From a virus: 64,000 bases of DNA. Shown one piece after another: positions 33,262 through 40,034 of the stretch. Within the stretch, counting starts at the first letter, position 1. Each line of letters begins with the position of its first letter. The stretch lies in IMG/VR virus record IMGVR_UViG_3300021091_005330, positions 1 to 64,000 of that record. One strand, written 5' to 3'. Both the position numbers and the translations under genes were made by a program. The notes beneath the pieces are model-generated. The model saw nothing but the letters and a program-made list of their open reading frames with translations. It did not search any database and had not been told where the DNA came from.

Positions 33262-34403
33262 GATGCCAATGTGTTTATAAATTTATTGTAAAAATAATCT
33301 ACGATTGATTTATTATCTTCTAAATAAGATCTTAAATTATCTATTCCTTGATGCTGTTTTTTAAGTTCTAAATTAGACTTTTTAAGCTCTTCAATTATCT
33401 CATCAGTAAATGTAACCCAAGCCCCTTTTGCTGTAGCAAATTCCCATGATAATATTTGGTCTATTACTTCGTACTCTTTCCAAATAGAAGAGCCATCTTT
33501 TCTTCCATATTTAATAGGATATTGAATTTTAGAATTAGTCGTTTCGTTTGTAGATTTTTTAATAGTAATTTTTACATTATGACCTATAATTTTATTTTTA
33601 ATTTGATCATATTTTTCATTAGGTTTTTCTAATATCAGGTCTTTGTTATATCTTGGTTCAAATTCAAGAATCCAATTAGCAAAATGCAAAAGAGCATTTC
33701 CACCTGTAGCGGTTGTTTGCCTAATATCTTTATTAGCAGCATACGGATCTAATTTGATGTCTGATCTAACTTGGCTAATAAATATAGCCATATGTCCGCG
33801 CTTAGATAAAGCTAGAGAAATCTTTTTCATTAGCATTGAAGATATAACTGCCCCACCAGCAACTTTAGTTGCTTCATTTAAGCTTTTTTGACTATCGCTT
33901 TTAGTCATTAAACCATCTACGGAATCTAGAATAAAAATATACCTTTTATTTTCATCATTATTTTGAATTAAGTCTTTCATTAATTCAGAAACTGTTTCAA
34001 ATATATTTGACTCAAATACAAAACAAGTGCCATCTTCCCATTCTTCTGGATTTGTAACAAATTTAATGCCCGATCTTTCTTGTATTTCTTTACTTAATCT
34101 TCCTTCGGCTTTAAGCAATAAAGCTCTTGAGCCATTAACTGAGTTTAAGAAGTTCTTAGTAACCTCTAATGCTTCACTAGTCTTGCCCCCTTCATTCATT
34201 CCAAGAAATCTATGCAGTCCTGGGCTTAATCCTCCTCCAGTCGCTATATCAAGATTTAAACTACCAGTTGAAACTTTATAATAAATTTCTTCTTCAAAAT
34301 TATAATGATCTTCTTTGTTTTCTTTTAAAAAAGATAAAAGCCTTGATTTTGCTGAAGGTCCAGTGGACTCTATTGCAGATTCTTCTTTTAGTTTACGTCC
34401 CAT
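33258..34403 (-). CDS. recA: RecA-like recombinase
   Basis: 381 residues from the ATG at 34403. A TTG further upstream (34442) is in frame but would lie deep in the preceding gene. Residues about 35-60 start the ATPase core (VSTGSLNLDIATGGGLSPGL); Walker A is GMNEGGKTS, Walker B lies in RYIFILDSVDGL, and AIFISQVRS plus TTATGGNALLHFA match loop L1/L2 and the GGxAL motif of RecA. It catalyses strand exchange in phage recombination and repair. Its start overlaps the preceding gene by 16 nt. Confidence 0.93.
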   Translation of the reverse strand: MGRKLKEESAIESTGPSAKSRLLSFLKENKEDHYNFEEEIYYKVSTGSLNLDIATGGGLSPGLHRFLGMNEGGKTSEALEVTKNFLNSVNGSRALLLKAEGRLSKEIQERSGIKFVTNPEEWEDGTCFVFESNIFETVSELMKDLIQNNDENKRYIFILDSVDGLMTKSDSQKSLNEATKVAGGAVISSMLMKKISLALSKRGHMAIFISQVRSDIKLDPYAANKDIRQTTATGGNALLHFANWILEFEPRYNKDLILEKPNEKYDQIKNKIIGHNVKITIKKSTNETTNSKIQYPIKYGRKDGSSIWKEYEVIDQILSWEFATAKGAWVTFTDEIIEELKKSNLELKKQHQGIDNLRSYLEDNKSIVDYFYNKFINTLAS

Positions 34404-34723
34404 AATCTTATAAATTCTAGTACATTCTTGGGTTTTTGGCAAGTCTTTTTATCTTCTCCTATTTTTTTGTCTTGAATATTATGAATTTGTTTTTTTATCT
34501 CTTTTAAAGATTGTTTCTTTAATTCAAGATTTATAAATCTTTTGCCATCTTCAGTAAGAAACCAAGCTAAACTATTCAGTTTAATTTGATTTAAATTATT
34601 CCAAAAGGTATATCCTTTGTATTCTTTGAGTAATTTTTGGGCTATTTTTATTTCTCTAGGCCAATTAATATTGATTGGTATATACTTTTTAATTATAAAT
34701 TGGCACAGTTTATGACTATTCAC
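34388..34723 (-). CDS. Hypothetical protein at head of recA operon
   Basis: 111 residues, starting with GTG at 34723. The GTG is supported by a complete promoter whose -10 box lies 6 nt upstream. Lys-rich and helical (WPREIKIAQKLLKEYKG, KKQSLKEIKKQIHNIQDK); possibly a small DNA-binding protein, but no motif is diagnostic. First gene of the minus-strand recombination/replication unit. Confidence 0.65.
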   Translation of the reverse strand: MNSHKLCQFIIKKYIPININWPREIKIAQKLLKEYKGYTFWNNLNQIKLNSLAWFLTEDGKRFINLELKKQSLKEIKKQIHNIQDKKIGEDKKTCQKPKNVLEFIRLWDVN

Positions 34724-34729
34724 TAAATA

Positions 34730-34758
34730 AGTTTAACACGATAGTATTTTATTGTCAA
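34730..34758 (-). promoter_or_regulatory. Sigma70-like promoter, leaderless geometry
   Basis: Minus strand: TTGACA (34753-34758), 17-bp spacer, TAAACT (34730-34735), 6 nt, then the GTG at 34723. The same 6-nt spacing with a GTG start strengthens the start call. Confidence 0.7.
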
Positions 34759-34784
34759 ATTCTTTTTTAATAGCGACTCATAGA

Positions 34785-34790
34785 TTACAC
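34785..34790 (-). promoter_or_regulatory. GTGTAA-class element, minus strand
   Basis: Minus strand TTAAGTGTAATC, lying 27 bp upstream of the sigma70-like promoter of the recA operon. The next ATG (3 nt on) opens only a five-codon frame, so it more likely serves the operon at another stage of infection. Confidence 0.45.
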
Positions 34791-34842
34791 TTAAGAGATT
34801 ATGTTCAGTTTAATAATTTTATGAATTTTTTCCACGAATATT

Positions 34843-34848
34843 TTACAC
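34843..34848 (-). promoter_or_regulatory. GTGTAA-class element, minus strand
   Basis: Minus strand AAAGTGTAAAAT. A GTG 7 nt downstream opens a 14-codon frame that I cannot support as a gene. It lies only 18 bp from the oppositely directed copy at 34867. Confidence 0.4.
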
Positions 34849-34866
34849 TTTTTAATTAGAAATAAT

Positions 34867-34872
34867 GTGTAA
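34867..34872 (+). promoter_or_regulatory. GTGTAA-class promoter element
   Basis: AATGTGTAATT, 8 nt before the ATG at 34881. Confidence 0.6.
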
Positions 34873-34880
34873 TTTAAGTC

Positions 34881-35276
34881 ATGATAGAAAACTATGGCTC
34901 GATTTATTATAATAAAGATAAGATCGAGATCCATAACCCTTGGGAGTTAGCGCAACTTCAAAAGGAATATCCTATCTTTAAAGATCAAGAAATCTTAAAT
35001 TTAATTGAATTAATAAATAATCCTGTGGTGGCCTGTAAAGATTTAAGAGAAAATGAATATGTTGATCTCTCTAAAGAAATAAATAAAAAATATAAGTCCG
35101 TATTTACTAATACATTTGATTTTATATCAGCAATAAACTGGTCCGCTGTTCCTAATGAATGGGCAGCAAAAAAAATTATAATTTTGTGTGATTCTTTAAT
35201 TTTAAAATCTGTAAGCGTATCGCCCGTCTTCTCAAGATTGCCACCATTTTTCTCCGTCACTGGGGAATATATTTAA
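34881..35276 (+). CDS. Hypothetical protein
   Basis: 131 residues. Mostly helical with NPWELAQLQKEYP and INWSAVPNEWAAKKIIIL segments. It is an isolated plus-strand gene between two minus-strand blocks. The start is supported by the GTGTAA element at the usual 8-nt distance. Its last 15 codons overlap the end of the convergent gene at 35232-36143, so the true C-terminus may matter less than the first 115 residues. No family recognised. Confidence 0.6.
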   Translation: MIENYGSIYYNKDKIEIHNPWELAQLQKEYPIFKDQEILNLIELINNPVVACKDLRENEYVDLSKEINKKYKSVFTNTFDFISAINWSAVPNEWAAKKIIILCDSLILKSVSVSPVFSRLPPFFSVTGEYI

Positions 35277-36143
35277 GTCCCTTAGTAATGTTTTTGTGTC
35301 ATATGCTGGGCCAAAAACTATCGACCAAGATCTTTCGCATAAATATCCATACACCCAGTGTTTTAAATTTAAATCTTTTATTTTTTTATAGCTCTCTATA
35401 GAGTTTTGTAAAATTCTATCTTTTTTAACACCGAAGCATGCGCCAATGCACATAAAATATATTGATGGAAATTTTCTTTGATTAAATTTTGGAGTTATCT
35501 CGCATTTATTTAAAAAATTTTCAATTATATTGATATTAGCATCTTTCTTGAGCGTATGACACAAACTATCTATACTTGTAAATTTTTCATTTGGAAATCC
35601 AAGTTCTTTTAAAACTTCTAAATATAAATTCATATCATATGGAAAAAAATAATCTGCCGCTAATAAATACTTTAAATTATAAAGATGCCCTGAGCATCTG
35701 TATTCTTTTAAATGCTTATTTTTTATGTGCTCTGCCTCTAAAACTTTTTTTGGAGGAACTTCGTGTTCATCTGAATATCGGTCAGTCAAACACTGAAAAC
35801 TTTCATAATCTTCATAATTTTTTAATAATTTCGAAAAATCAGGAGAGTGCTTATGAGGTTCAGCCTGAGTAAATATTGTTAAATCTGCTAAATTATCATA
35901 GTTTTTTATTATGTGGTGTAAGTATGTATCGCTTTCTCTGCCTTCGTTGGGTAATTTTAATATTTTAGATTTTGGATTTTTTTGTAATGTTGTTAAAAAA
36001 TAAGATAAAGACATAGTCGGTTCTAAATTGGATTCATCTAATTTCTGATAAAAATATACATTAAAATTATTTGGTATATCATTTAAAATCCAATTAATTT
36101 CAGATTCATTATAATAAGATATAACTATGTCTATTTTATTCAT
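35232..36143 (-). CDS. DUF3431-like protein, predicted glycan-related
   Basis: 303 residues. The N-terminal part matches the DUF3431 pattern: IDIVISYYNES, YFYQKLDES, then LPNEGRESDTYLHHIIKNYDNLADLTIFTQAEPHKHSPD (about 60-105), and ERSWSIVFGPA near the C-terminus. A second member is at 37230-37853. These proteins are thought to be glycosyltransferase-like, but the reaction is unknown. Its start overlaps the UDP-galactopyranose mutase gene by 8 nt, placing it in the sugar operon. Confidence 0.75.
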   Translation of the reverse strand: MNKIDIVISYYNESEINWILNDIPNNFNVYFYQKLDESNLEPTMSLSYFLTTLQKNPKSKILKLPNEGRESDTYLHHIIKNYDNLADLTIFTQAEPHKHSPDFSKLLKNYEDYESFQCLTDRYSDEHEVPPKKVLEAEHIKNKHLKEYRCSGHLYNLKYLLAADYFFPYDMNLYLEVLKELGFPNEKFTSIDSLCHTLKKDANINIIENFLNKCEITPKFNQRKFPSIYFMCIGACFGVKKDRILQNSIESYKKIKDLNLKHWVYGYLCERSWSIVFGPAYDTKTLLRDLNIFPSDGEKWWQS

Positions 36144-37227
36144 TTATTTTATTAAATTTATTTATAGCAGATCCAATAATTTGATGCATATCATAATACT
36201 TATATTCTGCTAATCTCCCTCCAAAGATTACCTTTGTTTCTTTTACACTCAAATCTTTATATTTTTTATAAACTTCATTATTCATGTCATTATTAACTGG
36301 GTAGTATGGAGTTTTGTCTTTATTCCATTCGTCTGGATATTCTTTAGTTACATATGTGTATTCTTGGTCTTTAAATTCGAAATGTTTATGTTCTATTATC
36401 CTTGTGTAAGGTATATTATAATCCGTATAGTTTATAACCGCATTTCCTTGGTAATCCTTAATTAAATATTTTTTCGTTTCAAATCTCAAGCTTCTGTATT
36501 CTAGTTGTCCGTATTCATAATTAAAAAATTCATCTATTTTACCAGTATAAACTATACATTTAGCTTTTTTATCCCAATAATCTTTTCTGTCAAAATAATT
36601 TTCATTCAAGATGATATCCGCACCATCTACCATATTTTCTATCATTTTTGTATAACCCCCAATTGGAATTCCTTGATATTTATCAAAAAAATAATTATCA
36701 TCAAAATTTAATCTAATTGGTAGTCTTTTTATAATAAAAGATGGAAGCTCTTTGGGCTCTTTTCCCCATTGTTTTTTAGTATAACCATATATAAAGGTAT
36801 GATAAATTTCTTCCCCAACTTGACTTAATATCCATTCTTCTAGATTCTTTGGTTCTTTGATTTTAAGTTTAACTTCTTTTAGTTTATTTTTCGCTTCTTC
36901 TGGCGTATTAACTCCCCAAAGCTGGTATAATGTGAAAAGATTGATAGGAAAAGAAAACAATTTATTCTTAAAATTAACTTTTGGTCTATTAATATAATTA
37001 TTAAATTTTGTAAATTTATTTATATAATCCCAAATTTCATCATTATTTGTATGAAATATATGAGGGCCATACTTGTGGATATTAATTCCTTCAATATTTT
37101 CTGTATAGCAATTTCCTCCTATATGATTTCTTGAGTCTATGATTAAACATTTTTTACCGTTTTCTTTGGCTTTATTCGCAAATGTAGCTCCAAAAAGACC
37201 ACAACCAACAATTAGAAAATCATACAT
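36136..37227 (-). CDS. glf: UDP-galactopyranose mutase
   Basis: 363 residues, the usual size. The FAD-binding start FLIVGCGLFGATFA (GxGxxG) is followed by CLIIDSRNHIGGNCYTE and INIHKYGPHIFHT, all hallmarks of Glf. Later blocks include FSFPINLFTLYQLWG, YGYTKKQWGKEPKELP and GGRLAEYKYYDMHQ. The enzyme interconverts UDP-galactopyranose and UDP-galactofuranose, so the phage can supply or enforce a Galf-containing glycan. The gene is in the sugar operon between two DUF3431-like genes. Confidence 0.95.
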   Translation of the reverse strand: MYDFLIVGCGLFGATFANKAKENGKKCLIIDSRNHIGGNCYTENIEGINIHKYGPHIFHTNNDEIWDYINKFTKFNNYINRPKVNFKNKLFSFPINLFTLYQLWGVNTPEEAKNKLKEVKLKIKEPKNLEEWILSQVGEEIYHTFIYGYTKKQWGKEPKELPSFIIKRLPIRLNFDDNYFFDKYQGIPIGGYTKMIENMVDGADIILNENYFDRKDYWDKKAKCIVYTGKIDEFFNYEYGQLEYRSLRFETKKYLIKDYQGNAVINYTDYNIPYTRIIEHKHFEFKDQEYTYVTKEYPDEWNKDKTPYYPVNNDMNNEVYKKYKDLSVKETKVIFGGRLAEYKYYDMHQIIGSAINKFNKINE

Positions 37228-37229
37228 AA

Positions 37230-37853
37230 TTATTCTGTGTTAAATATTTTAGCCCAAGATCTTTCATAAAAATGTCCAATTTCGGGATCTAATTCGTTTA
37301 GTTCTGGATCATTTAATAAACTCTCATAAAACTTTAAGGGTCTAGTATGAATATATTCTCTAGAAATAGCAAAAATAGCCTTTTGATACCACTTAAACTT
37401 TCCTTCATCATCAGAGATTTCAAAATGTTTTTTCCATTCGTATAAGGTATGTCTTGATTTCGAAACAGGTTTGTTTCCGTGATTGTTGATTTTAAAATTT
37501 TTATAACCGCCAAATGGTTCAACCCATTCTGGATAAAAATTTTTGTTTAAAGAATAGCCATAAATTTGTGCTTCAATATATAGCTTGTGTAAATAGCTCT
37601 CTGAAAAGCCGTGGTCATTAATTGATCCTTGAGAAAATATATTTATTTCATTTAAATTATTGTATTTATTTACAATATGATATATATACGTATGAGATTC
37701 TCGACCAACATTTTCTAATTTAGTAATATTAAAAGTTCCATTTAAGTCTTCTTCTCCTTTATTATATACAAAAATATTATCGTATTCAGATGTTACCCAT
37801 GATAAATCTTCTTTATATCTTGCGACTATTAAATCTGCTTTATGAAATTTCAT
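37230..37853 (-). CDS. DUF3431-like protein, predicted glycan-related
   Basis: 207 residues. The same signature as its paralogue at 35232: DLIVARYKEDLSWV, IFVYNKGE, NVGRESHTYIYHIVNKYNNL, NIFSQGSINDHGF, and a final GHFYERSWAKIF. It is shorter because it lacks the roughly 90-residue middle insertion of the paralogue. It overlaps the dehydratase gene by 14 nt and lies 2 nt from glf. Function is probably sugar transfer or modification of the same glycan. Confidence 0.75.
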   Translation of the reverse strand: MKFHKADLIVARYKEDLSWVTSEYDNIFVYNKGEEDLNGTFNITKLENVGRESHTYIYHIVNKYNNLNEINIFSQGSINDHGFSESYLHKLYIEAQIYGYSLNKNFYPEWVEPFGGYKNFKINNHGNKPVSKSRHTLYEWKKHFEISDDEGKFKWYQKAIFAISREYIHTRPLKFYESLLNDPELNELDPEIGHFYERSWAKIFNTE

Positions 37854-38913
37854 TATTTTCTATATCATTTTTCACCATTCTTTTCACTAAATCATCAAAA
37901 GAATTTTTTGGATTCCATTTTAATTCATTTCTAGCTATAGAAGAATCTCCTAACAAAAGACTGACTTCAGCTGGTCTATAAAATTGTTTATTTATTTTAA
38001 CCAAAGTCAATGGCATATATCTTGGTGTGGAATTAATTGCAGTTTTATATTCTAGATTTTCTGGAATTTCTTCATTAGAAGAATATGACCAATGAGCTAA
38101 AACCCCTGCTGATTTAAAAGCTTTTTCTACGAACTCTTTAATAGTATGAGTTTCGCCAGAAGAAAGTATATATTCTTTGGGCTCATTTTGATTTAACATC
38201 AGCCAGATGCCTTCAATAAAATCTTCTGCATGACTCCAATCTCTTTTAGCTTCTAAATTGCCAAGTTCAATTGGCAAAAAATTTTCATTCTTTTTTAAGC
38301 TATGAAATATTCTTGCTACTCCTTTTGTAATTTTTCTGCTTACGAATTCTTCTCCTCTTCTTTCGCTTTCGTGATTATAAAGTATTGAGTGAATAGCATA
38401 TAAATTATAAGATTCCCTATATACCTTTGTTATATGTCTAGCAGAAGCTTTTGCTGCTCCATAAGGGCTTCTAGGTCTAATTGGATGATTTAAATCTTGA
38501 GGACTATACAAAACATCTCCCATTTCTTCGCTAGAACCAGCAGAATAAAATCTACAATTCGGCGCATATTTTCTTATTGCTTCTAAGCACCTTAGAACTC
38601 CTAAAGCTACAGTATCAAATGTTTGTATAGGCAGTTGCCAACTACTACCTACAAAAGATTGAGCCGCAAAATTAATAAAATAGTCTGGCTTAACATCTTT
38701 TACTATTTCGTCTATAGAATTGCTATCAGATAGGTCAGCTATAATAATTTTTAGTCTAGGGTTATTAATATTATGTTTTATATTTTTTAAATTTGGATTA
38801 GAGCTTCTTCTTCTTATGCCATAAATTTCATAATCAGTATTATTTAATATAAAATCAACCATATAAGAGCCATCTTGTCCCGTGACTCCTGTGACTATAA
38901 CTTTTTTGCTCAT
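37840..38913 (-). CDS. gmd: GDP-mannose 4,6-dehydratase
   Basis: 357 residues. Short-chain dehydrogenase fold: NAD(P) motif VTGVTGQDGSYMVD, catalytic Tyr/Lys in SPYGAAKAS, and the SSE-type triad partner in SAGSSEEMGD. LYNHESERRGEEFVSRKI is the specific Gmd signature that separates it from other sugar epimerases. The product is GDP-4-keto-6-deoxy-mannose, precursor of fucose, rhamnose or related deoxysugars. No follow-up reductase is visible in the window, so the next step is host-encoded or elsewhere. Confidence 0.95.
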   Translation of the reverse strand: MSKKVIVTGVTGQDGSYMVDFILNNTDYEIYGIRRRSSNPNLKNIKHNINNPRLKIIIADLSDSNSIDEIVKDVKPDYFINFAAQSFVGSSWQLPIQTFDTVALGVLRCLEAIRKYAPNCRFYSAGSSEEMGDVLYSPQDLNHPIRPRSPYGAAKASARHITKVYRESYNLYAIHSILYNHESERRGEEFVSRKITKGVARIFHSLKKNENFLPIELGNLEAKRDWSHAEDFIEGIWLMLNQNEPKEYILSSGETHTIKEFVEKAFKSAGVLAHWSYSSNEEIPENLEYKTAINSTPRYMPLTLVKINKQFYRPAEVSLLLGDSSIARNELKWNPKNSFDDLVKRMVKNDIENNEIS

Positions 38914-39548
38914 ACTTTTATAATATCTTTAAGTTGTTCTAATTTAGATTTTTCATTTCCAGTATTATTTTCGGTAAGTCCTAAGGCATGATAAATAAAG
39001 CTTCCATGATCATTAAAAGAGTGAGACGGAAAAGTAGAAGTTTTTTCAGCAAATTTTTTATAATTTTCTCTAAGCATGGCTTGAAAAATTGGTTGATCGT
39101 CTATTGAGCCATCGTTTATTTCACAAGCTTCTATTGAGGAATTAATTATATCCAACATATATTCAGAACTTTTAATAAAAAATACTCCAAAATTAAAATT
39201 CCAATATCTATCTTGTGGCTTTTGATTAACGTAACATACTATAAATTCAGCATTTTTGTCGGACATCTCTATAAAATTTTTTAAATTGATGTCATGATTT
39301 AATATTACAGCATCCGCATCTAAATAAAAAATCCAGTCATATTTTTCATTTTCTATTATTGATTTTAATATAAATGGTTTATTCCAGTATGCTCTTCTTT
39401 CATTAGTTATGCTTTTAGGAACAAAATCTCCAATATAGTCTTGATAATCTAAATTGTATTTTTTGCAATACTCTATATTCTTTGGTTTAGTTAAATTGAG
39501 CGCGTTCATAAACCTGTCATCGGAATGTTGTATGACTTTAATACGCAT
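38910..39548 (-). CDS. Predicted GT-A glycosyltransferase (GT34/GMA12-like)
   Basis: 212 residues. WIFYLDADAVILNHD (about 69-83) contains the DxD motif (DAD) in the context seen in GMA12/MNN10-like galactosyl or mannosyl transferases. NFNFGVFFIKSSEY and DDQPIFQAMLREN match the acceptor-side blocks of that group. It is first in the sugar operon, driven by a leaderless-type promoter, and overlaps gmd by 4 nt. Confidence 0.8.
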   Translation of the reverse strand: MRIKVIQHSDDRFMNALNLTKPKNIEYCKKYNLDYQDYIGDFVPKSITNERRAYWNKPFILKSIIENEKYDWIFYLDADAVILNHDINLKNFIEMSDKNAEFIVCYVNQKPQDRYWNFNFGVFFIKSSEYMLDIINSSIEACEINDGSIDDQPIFQAMLRENYKKFAEKTSTFPSHSFNDHGSFIYHALGLTENNTGNEKSKLEQLKDIIKV

Positions 39549-39554
39549 ATTAAA

Positions 39555-39583
39555 ATTATAAAATAAAAATATTTTTAAGTCAA
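39555..39583 (-). promoter_or_regulatory. Sigma70-like promoter, leaderless geometry
   Basis: Minus strand: TTGACT (39578-39583), 17-bp spacer, TATAAT (39555-39560), 6 nt, then the ATG at 39548. It is back to back with the plus-strand promoter at 39592; only 8 bp separate the two -35 boxes. Confidence 0.75.
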
Positions 39584-39591
39584 AATAATTT

Positions 39592-39620
39592 TTGACAAAA
39601 TTATAAATACTTTATAATAT
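39592..39620 (+). promoter_or_regulatory. Sigma70-like promoter of the structured RNA
   Basis: TTGACA (39592-39597), 17-bp spacer, TAATAT (39615-39620). Predicted transcription start is about 39627, six bases before the first hairpin of the RNA. No start codon is nearby, unlike the other promoters of this class. Confidence 0.75.
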
Positions 39621-39830
39621 AAATCATACATACCGCTCAATTAGCGGATAAGGTTTGTCGTACTCCGTGAAACGATAAGTCTTATTAGTTCGCGCGTGGG
39701 CAACGCTATCGGAGCTTGCGACCCAGAAAACCACTAGTAATAATGGGTGTGTAGGTGTAAGGGCTAACACGAGAATGACAGTCCTACCGGTGTCTGATAA
39801 GTGTTAGGAGCCGAAAGGCTTATGGACTCA

Positions 39831-39841
39831 ATTGGGAAGTT
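39831..39841 (+). repeat. Direct repeat ATTGGGAAGTT, copy 1
   Basis: First of two identical 11-mers inside the structured RNA, preceded by CTCA and able to form TCAA/TTGA around a GGGAAG loop. Confidence 0.75.
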
Positions 39842-39896
39842 GAACTAATAGACTTTTATAGCCCTTTTACAGGGAAAGCTCCGCTTTGGGGAGCTC

Positions 39897-39907
39897 ATTG
39901 GGAAGTT
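39897..39907 (+). repeat. Direct repeat ATTGGGAAGTT, copy 2
   Basis: Second copy, 66 nt downstream of the first, preceded by CTC directly after the AGCTCC/GGAGCT hairpin. Duplication in one RNA suggests a protein- or RNA-binding unit. Confidence 0.75.
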
Positions 39908-40034
39908 AAATAATTAAACGTAACGATACACTTGATTATGTCTTTTTATTAAATGTTAATAACAAATTAAAATTTTCTTTTTAAAAAAGTAAAACTACTG
40001 TAACATAAATATATCTGTTGGAGAAAGTTATTTA

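Larger units (their letters stand above)
39627..39920 (+). ncRNA. Highly structured RNA of unrecognised class upstream of nrdA
   Basis: A clearly GC-richer island in AT-rich intergenic DNA, with its own promoter. Helices that can be paired by eye: CCGCT/AGCGG (39633-39637 with 39643-39647); a continuous 13-bp stem 39648-39660 with 39673-39685 (three G-U pairs) closing a 12-nt loop; loop CTCCG 39663-39667 with CGGAG 39710-39714 as a pseudoknot; TCGC/GCGA (39690-39693 with 39718-39721) around GCGT/ACGC (39694-39697 with 39703-39706); ACCCA/TGGGT (39721-39725 with 39744-39748); CTAACAC/GTGTTAG (39764-39770 with 39801-39807); an AGCC-GAAA-GGCT tetraloop hairpin (39809-39820); AGCTCC/GGAGCT (39877-39882 with 39890-39895). 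The 3' end is not defined; no terminator hairpin with a T run is seen before nrdA, so it may also be the nrdA leader. It is not a tRNA, tmRNA or RNase P RNA as far as I can tell. Confidence 0.7.

Noticed and set aside
34404-34442. TTG start 13 codons upstream for RecA
   Set aside because: It would lengthen the overlap with the previous gene, and the ATG at 34403 gives a normal RecA N-terminus.
34762-34835. Frames of 5 and 14 codons after the minus-strand GTGTAA elements
   Set aside because: Too short and without any protein-like pattern; the elements are reported, the frames are not.
36404-37592. Plus-strand GTGTAA at 36404-36409 and 37587-37592
   Set aside because: Both are antisense inside minus-strand genes with no plus-strand gene downstream; they show the background rate of the hexamer.
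39627-39920. Group I intron, RNase P RNA or B12 riboswitch
   Set aside because: No interrupted gene on either side, no recognisable P7/P4 or B12-box consensus; kept as an unassigned structured RNA.
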